Of a DNA stretch of 64,000 nucleotides, positions 1-8,884 are shown in pieces. The DNA lies in contig NZ_AUFB01000002.1 in NCBI RefSeq assembly GCF_000426285.1, forward strand, positions 62,001 through 126,000. Direction: 5' to 3'. The translations under genes were made by a program, and so were the position numbers. The stretch comes from Rhizobium leucaenae USDA 9039. Its GTDB lineage: Bacteria > Pseudomonadota > Alphaproteobacteria > Rhizobiales > Rhizobiaceae. Below the pieces are notes generated by a model. That model did not search any database and was not told the origin of the DNA. It saw only the letters and a program-made list of their open reading frames with translations. Positions within the stretch are counted from its first letter, which is position 1, and each line of letters begins with the position of its first letter.

Positions 1-1
1 G

Positions 2-655
2 AGCGATTTGCCCTTCCGTGAGGCATTTGAGCCCGTGCTTACCGCCGCCCCAAGCGCCAAGCTTACCGCCATGCTTGCTGCCATTCCCTCCACAAACGCG
101 CAAAAGAAGGCCGCTTCCGGCGTTAGCCGCCGTGGTTTCCTCTCGGCGATTGCCGCCTGCCTCGTCGTGGGCGTCGCCATCGATCGCGCCGCAATCGACA
201 TCAATCGTCGCCTCAACAAACCGGAAGAGGGGAGTGACTGGCGCGCCGTTGTCGCCGAGTACCTATCGCTCTATACGCCGGACACGCTGAGCGCACCCGC
301 CGGCGATCATGCTGAACAGGCCGCGCAATTGAGCGAAGTCGGCTCCAAGCTCGGTGTCACGCTGACGCCCGAAACCGTTGCCTTGCCGGGCATCGATTTC
401 AAGCGCGCCCAGATACTGAATTATGACAGCAAGCCCTTGGCGCAGATCGCTTATCTTGATCCCGAAAGCGGTCCGATGGCGCTCTGCATCATCCCCTCGA
501 CTACAGGCGTTGCTGCACCGGACATGGAAAACCGCCGCGGCATGAATGTCGTCTATTGGTCGAACACCACCCACGCCTTCATGCTCATCGGCCATTCGCC
601 GATCGACCGGCTGAAGGCGCTGGCGGATGGCGTTCGGCAAAGCTTGGCGGCTTGA
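2..655 (+). CDS. Anti-sigma factor-like membrane protein, 5' end outside window
   Basis: The reading frame is open from the left edge, so the true start lies upstream and at least 217 C-terminal residues are visible. A basic stretch (SRRGF) is followed by one hydrophobic segment of about 18 residues (SAIAACLVVGVAID), then a soluble domain of about 150 residues with no catalytic motif that I recognise. Short N-terminal cytoplasmic part, single membrane span and C-terminal extracytoplasmic domain is the layout of rhizobial anti-sigma factors paired with ECF sigma factors. The partner sigma gene, if present, would lie upstream and cannot be seen. The family call rests on layout and general resemblance, so it is moderate. 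Confidence 0.5.
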   Translation, partial: SDLPFREAFEPVLTAAPSAKLTAMLAAIPSTNAQKKAASGVSRRGFLSAIAACLVVGVAIDRAAIDINRRLNKPEEGSDWRAVVAEYLSLYTPDTLSAPAGDHAEQAAQLSEVGSKLGVTLTPETVALPGIDFKRAQILNYDSKPLAQIAYLDPESGPMALCIIPSTTGVAAPDMENRRGMNVVYWSNTTHAFMLIGHSPIDRLKALADGVRQSLAA

Positions 656-820
656 GATTAAGGCTTTCCCCAACGCGCAGGAAGGGTTAGCTCCCGCAAA
701 TCGCGCCATTCAAAAAGAATTTGGCGAAAACTCATCCTGCTGATATTCTCCGCCCAACGAAAATCGAATGAGCGCCTGCAGCATGCCCTGGGGCCTTGCG
801 CGGCGCGGTGGAAAAGATAC

Positions 821-2398
821 GTGAGTGACCCCGACAGCGGCAGAGCGCCGCAGGCAAACGGGGCGTCGGTAGCAGAGCGCAGGAAGGGTAAATCCTCCCG
901 GCGCGGTAAGCGTAAGCGTGGCGGTCCCGCCCGTCCGAACGCTTTTTCTGCGGAGGCCAACCAGACCGGCACGTCCGGCCCGGCGGCGACACGCCCAATA
1001 GACAACGACACCGGTTCTCCGGGCAAAAAGCGCAAGCGTCGCCGCCGTTCGCGTGGCGGAGCGCATGATGGCGCGCAACACACTTCCTCGAGCCAGCAGC
1101 AACAAGCTTCTTCAGCGCCGGAACAGCGCGCTGCGGCCGGGCCGTCGCACAAGAATGGCAAGAACAGGCGCAAGCACCGCAGCAAGCGCGGCTTGCAGGG
1201 CCGTCCCCTGGTGCACGAAAAGACGGCGCAGATCGTCGCCCCCGCCGCTCCTGCCGCCGCTGAACATGCGCCTGCCCGCAACGATCATCACAATGACCGC
1301 CATCCGCCGTCGCAGCGCCGTGACAGCCACGTGCCGCATCAGCATGCCGACGGAGATTACCGTCCCGTCGATCTCTACGCGGCACTCGATCTCGGCACCA
1401 ATAATTGCCGTCTGCTGATTGCGCAGCCGACGAGGCCCGGCCAGTTTCGCGTTGTCGATGCTTTTTCCCGCATCGTGCGTCTCGGCGAAGGGCTTGGCGC
1501 CAGCGGCAGGCTGTCCAGCGACGCCATGGATCGGGCGGTCGAAGCTCTGCGCGTCTGCGCCGGCAAGCTGAAGACGCGCGAGATCCGCCGCATGCGGCTG
1601 ATTGCCACCGAAGCCTGTCGCGCGGCGGAGAACGGCGAAGCCTTCCTCGCCCGTGTCACGGAGGAAACTGGCCTGCGGCTCGAAATCATCGATCGCGAGA
1701 CCGAGGCGCGGCTTGCCGTCTCCGGCTGCTCGTCGCTGGTCGGCTCCGAGGCGCGCTCAGTCGTGTTGTTCGATATCGGCGGCGGCTCTTCGGAAATCGC
1801 CGTCATCCGCATTGGCGAAAACCGCTCCAGCCGACTTGCCAACCATATCACTCACTGGACATCGCTGCCGGTTGGCGTGGTGACGCTCTCGGAACGCCAT
1901 GGCGGCCGCGACGTCACGCCGGAACTGTTCGAAACCATGGTGCGTGAAGTCGAAGGCATGCTTGAACGCTTCGATTGCCCGCCGGTTCAGGGTGCTGCGC
2001 GCGACAGCGGCGATTTTCATCTGATCGGCACGTCCGGCACGGTGACGACGCTTGCCGGCGTTCACCTCGATCTGCCGCGTTACGACCGACGCCGGGTCGA
2101 TGGTGTCTGGCTATCAGACGATGAGGTGACGGCCATGCAGGCGAAGCTGCTTTCCTGGGATTTCGCCGGCCGTGCCGCCAATCCCTGCATCGGGCCGGAC
2201 CGCGCCGATCTCGTACTGGCAGGCTGCGCCATTCTCGAGGCGATCCGCCGCCGCTGGCCGAGCCCGCGCATGCGCGTCGCCGATCGCGGTCTGCGTGAGG
2301 GATTGCTGACCGACATGATGGCAGATGACGGCGTGTGGCGGCGGGGCCGCTCGCGCCGCGGCCATCGACCAAAGGATATGAAGGGGCCGCAGGCATGA
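821..2398 (+). CDS. ppx: Exopolyphosphatase / pppGpp phosphohydrolase (Ppx/GppA) with basic N-terminal extension
   Basis: 525 residues from a GTG start. The enzyme releases phosphate from polyphosphate and/or converts pppGpp to ppGpp. The catalytic ASKHA-fold domain begins near residue 184 with the phosphate-binding loop [12 protein letters not shown]; the second loop [11 protein letters not shown] starts at residue 318; [11 protein letters not shown] follows. Residues 1 to about 180 are an added low-complexity region with Arg/Lys clusters ([36 protein letters not shown]), probably disordered and able to bind RNA or polyphosphate. The stop codon overlaps the rlmE start (ATGA), so the two genes are very likely translationally coupled. 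The gene-specific choice between Ppx and GppA activity cannot be made from sequence. Confidence 0.9.
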   Translation: MSDPDSGRAPQANGASVAERRKGKSSRRGKRKRGGPARPNAFSAEANQTGTSGPAATRPIDNDTGSPGKKRKRRRRSRGGAHDGAQHTSSSQQQQASSAPEQRAAAGPSHKNGKNRRKHRSKRGLQGRPLVHEKTAQIVAPAAPAAAEHAPARNDHHNDRHPPSQRRDSHVPHQHADGDYRPVDLYAALDLGTNNCRLLIAQPTRPGQFRVVDAFSRIVRLGEGLGASGRLSSDAMDRAVEALRVCAGKLKTREIRRMRLIATEACRAAENGEAFLARVTEETGLRLEIIDRETEARLAVSGCSSLVGSEARSVVLFDIGGGSSEIAVIRIGENRSSRLANHITHWTSLPVGVVTLSERHGGRDVTPELFETMVREVEGMLERFDCPPVQGAARDSGDFHLIGTSGTVTTLAGVHLDLPRYDRRRVDGVWLSDDEVTAMQAKLLSWDFAGRAANPCIGPDRADLVLAGCAILEAIRRRWPSPRMRVADRGLREGLLTDMMADDGVWRRGRSRRGHRPKDMKGPQA

Positions 2399-3114
2399 CC
2401 AAGCCAACGATCGCCGGCAACCGCACCGGCCGCAAGCTCGGCCAGCGCGTCAAGAAAAAGAAGCTGAAGGCCTCCTCGCGGCAATGGCTGCAGCGGCATA
2501 TTAACGATCCCTATGTGCAGCGTGCGCAGCTTGAGGGCTATCGCGCCCGTGCCGCCTTCAAGCTGCTCGAGATCGACGAGAAGCACCAGATCCTCAAGGG
2601 CGCTCGCCGCATCATCGATCTTGGCGCCGCACCGGGAAGCTGGTCGCAGATCGCCGCCAAGGTGACCGACTCGACCGAAGAGGATATCCGCGTCGCCGCC
2701 ATCGACTTTCTCGAAATGGCGCCGATTCCGGGCGTTAGCATCCTGCAACTCGATTTCCTCGATCCGCAGGCGCCGCAGCGACTGATCGACGCCGTCGGCG
2801 GCACGCCCGATCTGGTGATTTCGGATATGGCAGCGCCGACCACCGGCCATCACCGCACCGACCACCTGCGGACCATGCATCTCTGTGAAGTCGCGGCGCA
2901 TTTCGCGGTCGAAGTTCTGGCCGAAGGTGGGCATTTTCTCGCCAAGACCTTCCAGGGCGGCACGGAGCGCGACCTGCTGACGCTGCTGAAGCAGAATTTT
3001 CGCCAGGTCATTCATGTGAAGCCGGGCGCATCCAGGGCCGAATCGGTCGAGATGTTCCTGCTGGCGAAGGGCTTCAAGGGCCGCAGAACGGACGAGGAAA
3101 CAACGAGTGCTTGA
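2395..3114 (+). CDS. rlmE: 23S rRNA (uridine-2552-2'-O)-methyltransferase RlmE (FtsJ/RrmJ)
   Basis: 239 residues. Transfers a methyl group from S-adenosylmethionine to the 2'-O of U2552 in the 23S rRNA A-loop during late 50S assembly. The SAM-binding motif [13 protein letters not shown] is at residues 73-85. The K-D-K-E catalytic tetrad of the FtsJ family is visible as K56, D144 (VISDMAAP), K184 (FLAKTFQGG) and E219. The N-terminus is lysine-rich ([12 protein letters not shown]), suiting rRNA binding. The start is the ATG overlapping the ppx stop; an upstream in-frame start would run into ppx and lacks support. The two-gene order ppx-rlmE recurs in alphaproteobacteria. Confidence 0.95.
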   Translation: MTKPTIAGNRTGRKLGQRVKKKKLKASSRQWLQRHINDPYVQRAQLEGYRARAAFKLLEIDEKHQILKGARRIIDLGAAPGSWSQIAAKVTDSTEEDIRVAAIDFLEMAPIPGVSILQLDFLDPQAPQRLIDAVGGTPDLVISDMAAPTTGHHRTDHLRTMHLCEVAAHFAVEVLAEGGHFLAKTFQGGTERDLLTLLKQNFRQVIHVKPGASRAESVEMFLLAKGFKGRRTDEETTSA

Positions 3115-3177
3115 TTTAGCCCTGGCTTTTGTCCGATGATATAGTTCCATCGGCATTGCAGGCAGCGCGTTCGTACC

Positions 3178-3561
3178 ATGCTTCTTTACGTCACTCTCGG
3201 CTCTAACGATATTCCGCGTGCACGCAGCTTCTATGACGCGGTTCTGCCGACCCTCGGCTACCGGCGCCAGCGCGAATCGGATGAGGAAATCGGCTATGCC
3301 GCCGATGGCGACACACGTTGCCGCTTCTGGGTGGTTGTTCCCTATAACCACCGCAAGGCCACGATCGGCAATGGTTCGATGGTGGCGCTGCACGCGGGAA
3401 GCCGCGCCGATGTCGACACCTTTTATGCCGCAGCCCTAGCCCATGGCGGCACCGACGAGGGCAAGCCGGGGCTGCGCTCCTTCCACGCCAATTTCTATGC
3501 GGCTTACGTACGCGATCCCGACGGCAACAAGCTCAGCGCCGTCTGCGAGCGGCCCGAGTAG
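3178..3561 (+). CDS. VOC-family (glyoxalase/bleomycin-resistance fold) protein
   Basis: 127 residues forming one vicinal-oxygen-chelate domain: a beta-alpha-beta start (MLLYVTLGSNDIPRARSFYD) and the typical C-terminal strand pair ending YVRDPDGNKLSAVCE. The DPDGN motif and the terminal Glu are the usual VOC metal-side features. Function cannot be set more closely: members include glyoxalase I-like enzymes, dioxygenases and antibiotic-binding proteins. It stands alone 63 bases after rlmE and converges on the MFS exporter. Confidence 0.8.
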   Translation: MLLYVTLGSNDIPRARSFYDAVLPTLGYRRQRESDEEIGYAADGDTRCRFWVVVPYNHRKATIGNGSMVALHAGSRADVDTFYAAALAHGGTDEGKPGLRSFHANFYAAYVRDPDGNKLSAVCERPE

Positions 3562-3567
3562 GGTTTT

Positions 3568-3591
3568 ACCTTCGCCCCAACGGGGAAAAGG
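3568..3591. terminator. Weak hairpin between convergent genes
   Basis: Imperfect inverted repeat (ACCTT..CCCC, two-base loop, GGGG..AAGGT) between the convergent VOC and MFS genes. A T-rich stretch (GGGTTTTA) sits just to its left, so it fits better as a terminator for the minus-strand MFS gene. The arms also resemble a RIME arm. Confidence 0.35.
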
Positions 3592-3599
3592 TAGGGTCA

Positions 3600-5024
3600 T
3601 CATTTCACCATGGGCACTTGCGGCTGCGCCGCAGCCACGCGTTTCAGGCCGGCCTTGTGGCCGGAGACCGCGGCGCCGGCGCTTCGATCCATGCGGATGA
3701 AAGGAATGATGGCAATCACGGTCAGGATCGAGAGCGAGAAAAAGGCGATATGGAAATCGCGGACCTGCAGCTCCGTGCCGCTGAAGAAGGTCGACGTTTC
3801 CAGGATCATGGCAGCGACGGCAACGCCGAGCGCCAGGCTGATCTGCTGCATGACCGAGCTCATCGATGTGGCGTGGCTTGCCTGCTTGTCGCTGATGTCG
3901 GCGAAGGCGAGTGCATTGATCCCCGTGAAGAAGAACGAGCGTGAGAAGCCGCCGATCAGCAGCACGCCAACGATGATGAGATGCGGCGTCCAGGGCTGAA
4001 ATAGGCCGGTGCCGATCGTCGTCACCGTCGTGATCCCTGCCGCCGACAGCAGCGCCGTCCTGAATCCTACGGCGGTGAAGACGCGGCGGGCGATGAACTT
4101 GGTGCTGATGGCGCCGATGGCGCCGGCGAAGGTAATGAGGCCCGATTGGAACGGATTGAGGCCGAAGCCGAGCTGCAGCATCAGCGGCGTCAGGAACGGC
4201 ATGGCGCCGATGCAGATGCGAAAGAGCGTGCCGCCCGTGACGGAAGCACGGAAAGTGGCATTCTTCAGAAGCGTCAGGTCGAGGATCGGTGCCGGATGGC
4301 GACGGGCATGGCCGACGTAGAGAAAGCCGCAGATGAAGCCGATGATGATGGCCGAGATGCCGATGAATGGCGGCAGCGCCGGCAGGCTGATCACCGACAT
4401 GCCGAACACGACGCCGGCCGCGGCGACTGATGTCAGCACGAAGCCGATGAAATCCAGCTTCGGCGGCATGGTCGCCTCGACATCCGGCAAGAAGATCGTC
4501 GAGAGAATGACGCCGAGAATGCCGACGGGAACGTTGATCAGGAAGATCCAGTGCCAGGAAGCGTAGGTGGTGATGAAGCCGCCGAGAGGCGGTCCGGCGA
4601 GGGGACCGACGAGGGCGGGAATCGAAAGCAACGCCATGGCTGAGACCAGATCGCTCTTCTGTGTCGTGCGCACCAGCACAAGGCGCCCGACCGGCGTCAT
4701 CATCGAGCCGCCGAGACCTTGCAGGAAGCGGGCGGCGACGAATTCCAGGAGTCCGCCCGAGAAGGCGCACATGATCGAACCGATGACGAAGACGCAGATG
4801 GCGAGCCGAAAGACGGTCTTCGCCCCGAAGCGATCCGCCATCCAGCCGCTGATCGGAATGAACACCGCCAACGATACCATATAGGATGTCAGCGCCAGTT
4901 TGAGCGTGATCGGGCCCACATGGAGATCCGCCGCAATGGCCGGCAAGGCGGTCGCAATCACGGTGGAATCCATCTGCTCCATGAAAAGCGCGACGGCAAG
5001 GATCAGCGGAACGATGCGATTCAT
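3600..5024 (-). CDS. MFS drug exporter, DHA2 (EmrB/QacA) family, 14 membrane segments
   Basis: 474 residues from the ATG at 5024. A proton-driven exporter by family. The first segment carries the DHA2 signature around MEQMDSTVIATALPAIA (motif D1-like), followed by GWMADRFGAK (motif A between TM2 and TM3) and GVILSTIFLPDVE. About 14 hydrophobic segments can be counted. A second ATG at 5030 is in frame, but the AAGG ribosome site is only about four bases from it and nine from 5024, so 5024 is preferred. Divergent from the metallo-beta-lactamase-fold hydrolase across a 339-base gap holding two operator-like sites, suggesting shared control. Substrate unknown. Confidence 0.88.
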   Translation of the reverse strand: MNRIVPLILAVALFMEQMDSTVIATALPAIAADLHVGPITLKLALTSYMVSLAVFIPISGWMADRFGAKTVFRLAICVFVIGSIMCAFSGGLLEFVAARFLQGLGGSMMTPVGRLVLVRTTQKSDLVSAMALLSIPALVGPLAGPPLGGFITTYASWHWIFLINVPVGILGVILSTIFLPDVEATMPPKLDFIGFVLTSVAAAGVVFGMSVISLPALPPFIGISAIIIGFICGFLYVGHARRHPAPILDLTLLKNATFRASVTGGTLFRICIGAMPFLTPLMLQLGFGLNPFQSGLITFAGAIGAISTKFIARRVFTAVGFRTALLSAAGITTVTTIGTGLFQPWTPHLIIVGVLLIGGFSRSFFFTGINALAFADISDKQASHATSMSSVMQQISLALGVAVAAMILETSTFFSGTELQVRDFHIAFFSLSILTVIAIIPFIRMDRSAGAAVSGHKAGLKRVAAAQPQVPMVK

Positions 5025-5198
5025 AGGCATATGCCTTGGGTGAGTTGTGTCTTCGGGGAAGGGGTCCGCATGAGACGGGCACCCGCTCTGTAGTCCTATG
5101 TGCGACCTCTGCCAATCTCCGATTCCGCCCTTTGGCTTCCTGGAGATCACGTCTTGGTGATGCCGCTTGCCGCCGGTATAGGCTATCAAGTTTGACAT

Positions 5199-5228
5199 AT
5201 GCTAAACGCATCGAAATGCTAAGCGCAT
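5199..5228. promoter_or_regulatory. Two tandem 13-bp operator-like sites in divergent promoter region
   Basis: Within the 339-base gap 5025-5363 there are two near-identical 13-mers, ATGCTAAACGCAT (5199-5211) and ATGCTAAGCGCAT (5216-5228), offset by 17 bases. Each is an inverted repeat, ATGC-N5-GCAT, as expected for a dimeric repressor or activator site. TTTGACA at 5191-5197 just ahead could be a -35 element for the rightward gene. The rest of the gap shows no gene I can support. Confidence 0.5.
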
Positions 5229-5363
5229 AAAACCTCATTTGGCGTATTAGCGGATTTGGATCGATATGTCATGGCGAATTATCGGCCATGAAAGCTCGTA
5301 TGGCCGCTGCCGATGACGGCGACAGGCGCAGCTTACGCTGCCACCATTGGAGAGAATGAGATC

Positions 5364-6239
5364 ATGACCGCCGTTGTTCTGCCGCCCGAGACCCATCAGT
5401 TCAAGCTGGGGTCCTGCACCATCACCGTTGTCAAGGATGGCGCAAGCATTCTGAACAATCCCTGGGAAACCTTCGGATCGAACCAAGCTCCGGACACGGT
5501 GCGGAAGCTTTTGGCGCAGAACTTCCTGCCGACCGAAAAGCTCGTCAACAGCTATGCGCCAGCCATCATTGACACAGGTTCGGACGTCATCGTCGTCGAC
5601 ACCGGCTTCGGCGCCGCCGGTCGCGCCCGCGGTTTGGGCCGTTTTCGAGAAGGTCTGAAGGCTCTCGGCTACGCGCCGGAGGAGGTGACCGTCGTTGCTC
5701 TGACGCATCTACATGGCGACCATATTAGCGGGCTGATGGAGGATGGCGCTCCGGCCTTCCCGAATGCACGCTATGTCACCGGCAAGATCGAATATGAATT
5801 CTGGACCGACAAGGCACGAGAGGGGACGCCGGCTGAAGCCGGTCACAAGACCGTGCTTGCCAATGTCGTGCCCTTTGCCGAGAAGATGACTTTCCTCAGA
5901 GATGGCGACCAGATCATCAGCGGCATGACCGCCATGCTCGCGCCCGGTCATACGCCTGGTCATCTCGTCTTTCATCTCGAATCGGACGGCAAGCAACTGG
6001 TCATGACCGGCGATACGGCCAATCACTATATTCTTTCACTCGGGCGTCCGGATTGGGAAGTGCGCTTCGACCTCGATAAGGCGCAAGCCGGCAAGACCCG
6101 CCGCCGGGTCTTCGACATGATCGCCACCAACCGCATCCCTTTCCTCGGCTTCCACATGCCATTCCCCGCCGTCGGCTTTGTCGAAAAGCAGCCGGAAGGA
6201 TTCCGCTATGTGCCGAAAACGTATCAGCTCGATCTGTAA
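5364..6239 (+). CDS. Metallo-beta-lactamase-fold hydrolase (lactonase/glyoxalase II type)
   Basis: 291 residues. The zinc-binding set is complete: THLHGDH at residues 114-120, His196 in GHTPGH, Asp217 in TGDTANH and His264 in GFHMPFP. This is the arrangement of the superfamily that includes AHL lactonases, methyl parathion hydrolase and glyoxalase II; substrate unknown. The start at 5364 has GGAGA ten bases upstream. An in-frame ATG at 5313 would add 17 residues (MTATGAAYAATIG...) without a good ribosome site. Divergent from the MFS exporter, so a detoxify-and-export pair under one regulator is a reasonable inference. Confidence 0.85.
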   Translation: MTAVVLPPETHQFKLGSCTITVVKDGASILNNPWETFGSNQAPDTVRKLLAQNFLPTEKLVNSYAPAIIDTGSDVIVVDTGFGAAGRARGLGRFREGLKALGYAPEEVTVVALTHLHGDHISGLMEDGAPAFPNARYVTGKIEYEFWTDKAREGTPAEAGHKTVLANVVPFAEKMTFLRDGDQIISGMTAMLAPGHTPGHLVFHLESDGKQLVMTGDTANHYILSLGRPDWEVRFDLDKAQAGKTRRRVFDMIATNRIPFLGFHMPFPAVGFVEKQPEGFRYVPKTYQLDL

Positions 6240-6380
6240 GGCCAACTGACGCCAGGCTAACGGCTCGGCTAAAAGGCGAAATGATTCCTGTGGTAAAAGT
6301 CCGTAGGTCAAGTTGGACTTTTCGCGAGCGAATTTTACGACAGAAACATCCTTAGTAGCCGCTAAGGTACGGTGCGGCTC

Positions 6381-7055
6381 TCAATTCCGGGTCGCCTTGC
6401 CCAGCTGCGGCTCTGTGCCTGCCAGTAGCCGCTGAATGTTGGCACGGTGGCGTATTATCACGTAAAGGCCGCCTGCGATCACCAGCAGCCGATAAGGCAA
6501 AGGTTGCTCCAAGCCGCAGATGAGGGCAATCGCAGTCAGCGCAGCCAGGATCGAACCAAGAGAAACAATCCGAAAAATAGCCAATACAACGCCAAAAACC
6601 GTCACGGCACCCAATCCCACCGGCCAGGCTATCGCAAGCAAGAGGCCGAATCCGGTCGCGACGGATTTGCCGCCCTTAAAATTCAACCAAATCGGACGGC
6701 TATGCCCCAGCAAGGCGGCGAGTCCTGCGAGGAAAACGGCCCAGGGCGTCCACGCTTGCTGATTTTGCAGATCCAGCGCAGACGGTGGCGAAAAGGATGG
6801 CAGTGTGCAAAGCCAAGGATAGAACCTATCCGCAAAGATGATTGCCGCGGCACCTTTCAGCACATCTATGAGGAGCACCACTGAGGCGGGCCATTTCCCA
6901 AGGGTCCGCAATACGTTCGTTGCCCCAGTGGATTTGGAGCCATGCTCGCGAATATCGATGCCCTTCAGTAGTTTCCCCATGAGATACCCTGTGGGCGTGG
7001 CACCAAATAGATAAGCGATTACCAATCCAACCGCACTCGCTATCCAGAAAACCAT
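6381..7055 (-). CDS. plsY: Acyl-phosphate:glycerol-3-phosphate acyltransferase PlsY, cyanobacterial type
   Basis: 224 residues. An integral membrane enzyme that makes lysophosphatidate from acyl-phosphate and glycerol-3-phosphate. The three conserved PlsY loops are present: GSKSTGATNVLRTLG, LGHSRPIWLNFKGGKSVATG, and RHRANIQRLLAGTEPQLG at the C-terminus. The wording of all three (GATNVLRTLGK, SIWLxFxGGKSVAT-like, QPLPY...GGLYVI.RHR) matches cyanobacterial PlsY as I know it, not the usual rhizobial form (GSGNIGATNVLRTGNR, GFKGGKGVATY). A residue block rich in Ser/Pro/Gln (LPSFSPPSALDLQNQQ) lies between membrane segments. The start at 7055 has AGGAGGT twelve bases upstream. Likely a horizontally acquired second copy. 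Confidence 0.85.
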   Translation of the reverse strand: MVFWIASAVGLVIAYLFGATPTGYLMGKLLKGIDIREHGSKSTGATNVLRTLGKWPASVVLLIDVLKGAAAIIFADRFYPWLCTLPSFSPPSALDLQNQQAWTPWAVFLAGLAALLGHSRPIWLNFKGGKSVATGFGLLLAIAWPVGLGAVTVFGVVLAIFRIVSLGSILAALTAIALICGLEQPLPYRLLVIAGGLYVIIRHRANIQRLLAGTEPQLGKATRN

Positions 7056-7396
7056 GAGTGTGGCATTACCTCCTCTACTCTTCGTGGACCGCGAGCCGAA
7101 ATCGCACCATTGCGAAATAGGGGGGGTCAGGGCAATCGTGTTTCTCAATCCCTCACATGAATATCTTCAACGCGCGTACTGATAGCGGTTCGTCGTGAGC
7201 AGCCTCGATTTCGGCGGCGCAATCGAATTCCACATGGAAGTCAAGGATTGGCATATCTGCCCCCCACTTTTCCCTATTCCCTTCCTGTCATAGACGTGTT
7301 ACCAGCCCTCGCCAACTTCCAAGCAACACTTGCAAGATCGCCCGGTAGACGATTCGTTCCGGGCTTTCCTGTTTTTAACAGACGAAGGAATTGGCC
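7056..7396. other. Gene-free gap between plsY-like gene and guaB
   Basis: 341 bases with no supportable reading frame on either strand. The left part is the plsY-like promoter side, including a seven-G run near 7122. The right part is the guaB leader with the hairpin listed separately. No tRNA-like fold was seen. Confidence 0.6.
7340..7376 (+). terminator. Terminator-like hairpin in the guaB leader (possible attenuator)
   Basis: GCCCGG (7340-7345), a 13-base loop, CCGGGC (7359-7364), then TTTCCTGTTTTT. The hairpin plus U-rich run ends about 20 bases before the guaB start codon, so if it works it would stop transcription into guaB. No upstream gene reads toward it (the plsY-like gene points the other way), hence attenuation of guaB is one reading; chance pairing is another. 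Confidence 0.35.
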
Positions 7397-8881
7397 ATGG
7401 CACGCATCATTGAAACGTCTACCGGGTTGGATGCTCTGACATTCGACGACGTGCTCCTGCAGCCGGGACACTCCGAGGTCATGCCCGGCCAGACGAATAT
7501 CGCCACCCGCATCGCCCAGGACATCGAACTCAACCTGCCGATCCTGTCGGCGGCCATGGACACGGTGACGGAAAGCCGTCTTGCGATCGCCATGGCCCAG
7601 GCCGGCGGCATGGGCGTCATCCATCGCAACCTGACGCCCGTGCAGCAGGCCGAAGAAGTTCGCCAGGTTAAGAAGTTCGAAAGCGGCATGGTCGTCAATC
7701 CGGTCACGATCGGTCCGGACGCCACGCTCGCCGAGGCGCTCAGCCTGATGAAGGCGCACGGCATCTCCGGCATCCCGGTCGTCGAAAAGTCGCATCGCCT
7801 TGTCGGCATCCTCACCAACCGCGACGTCCGCTTCGCCTCCGATCCCTCGCAGAAGATCTACGAGCTGATGACCCGCGAAAACCTGGTCACGGTCAAGGAC
7901 GGTGTCCAGCAGCAGGAAGCCAAGCGCCTGCTGCACAAGCACCGTATCGAAAAGCTGCTGGTTATCGATGGCGACAGCCGTCTGGTCGGTTTGATCACCG
8001 TCAAGGACATCGAGAAGTCGCAGCTCAACCCGAACGCCTCGAAGGACGCACAGGGCCGCCTTCGCGCCGCTGCCGCCATCAGCGTCGGTGATGACGGCTT
8101 CGAGCGTGCCGAGCGCCTGATCGAGGCCGGCGTCGATCTTCTGGTCGTCGATACTGCCCATGGTCATTCGCAGCGCGTTCTCGATGCCGTCACCCGCGTC
8201 AAGAAGCTCTCTAACTCGGTCCGCGTCATGGCGGGCAATGTCGCCACCTATGACGGCACGCGGGCGCTGATCGATGCCGGTGCCGATGCCGTCAAGGTCG
8301 GTATCGGTCCCGGTTCCATCTGCACGACCCGTATCGTCGCCGGCGTCGGCGTACCGCAGCTCGCCGCCATCATGTCGGCAGTGCAGGCCGCGCAGGATCA
8401 AAACATTCCGGTCATCGCCGATGGTGGCATCAAGTTTTCCGGCGACCTGGCAAAGGCGATCGCCGCCGGCGCATCGGCCGCCATGGTCGGCTCGCTTCTG
8501 GCCGGCACGGACGAAAGCCCCGGCGAGGTTTATCTCTACCAGGGCCGCTCCTTCAAGGCCTATCGCGGCATGGGCTCCGTCGGCGCCATGGCGCGGGGTT
8601 CGGCCGATCGCTATTTCCAGGCGGAGGTGCGCGACACGCTGAAGCTGGTGCCGGAAGGCATTGAAGGCCAGGTGCCCTATAAGGGGCCTGTCTCGGGCGT
8701 GCTGCACCAACTCGCAGGCGGTCTCAAGGCGGCCATGGGCTATGTCGGCGGCGCCGATCTCAAGGACTTCCAGGAGCGCGCCACCTTCGTGCGCATCTCC
8801 GGCGCGGGCCTGCGCGAAAGCCATGCCCATGATGTCACCATCACCCGCGAAAGCCCGAACTATCCGGGCGCTGGCGGCTGA
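7397..8881 (+). CDS. guaB: Inosine-5'-monophosphate dehydrogenase
   Basis: 494 residues. Oxidises IMP to XMP with NAD+, the committed step of GMP synthesis. N-terminal barrel strand [13 protein letters not shown], two CBS domains at about residues 95-215 ([31 protein letters not shown]), then the catalytic loop [11 protein letters not shown] with Cys309, and the NAD/IMP segments [12 protein letters not shown] and [10 protein letters not shown]. Full family length. Start is ATG 7397 with AAGGAA seven bases upstream; a TTG two codons earlier is less likely. A membrane protein gene follows three bases after the stop, so the two are probably co-transcribed. Confidence 0.97.
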   Translation: MARIIETSTGLDALTFDDVLLQPGHSEVMPGQTNIATRIAQDIELNLPILSAAMDTVTESRLAIAMAQAGGMGVIHRNLTPVQQAEEVRQVKKFESGMVVNPVTIGPDATLAEALSLMKAHGISGIPVVEKSHRLVGILTNRDVRFASDPSQKIYELMTRENLVTVKDGVQQQEAKRLLHKHRIEKLLVIDGDSRLVGLITVKDIEKSQLNPNASKDAQGRLRAAAAISVGDDGFERAERLIEAGVDLLVVDTAHGHSQRVLDAVTRVKKLSNSVRVMAGNVATYDGTRALIDAGADAVKVGIGPGSICTTRIVAGVGVPQLAAIMSAVQAAQDQNIPVIADGGIKFSGDLAKAIAAGASAAMVGSLLAGTDESPGEVYLYQGRSFKAYRGMGSVGAMARGSADRYFQAEVRDTLKLVPEGIEGQVPYKGPVSGVLHQLAGGLKAAMGYVGGADLKDFQERATFVRISGAGLRESHAHDVTITRESPNYPGAGG

Positions 8882-8884
8882 TCG

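Noticed and set aside
3436..5238. 600-residue open frame on the minus strand in another frame from the MFS gene
   Set aside because: Its translation is Arg/His-rich with no membrane segments, typical of a frame-shifted reading of a membrane-protein gene.
7274..8830. 518-residue open frame antisense to guaB
   Set aside because: guaB is complete and conserved on the plus strand; the antisense frame has no recognisable domain.
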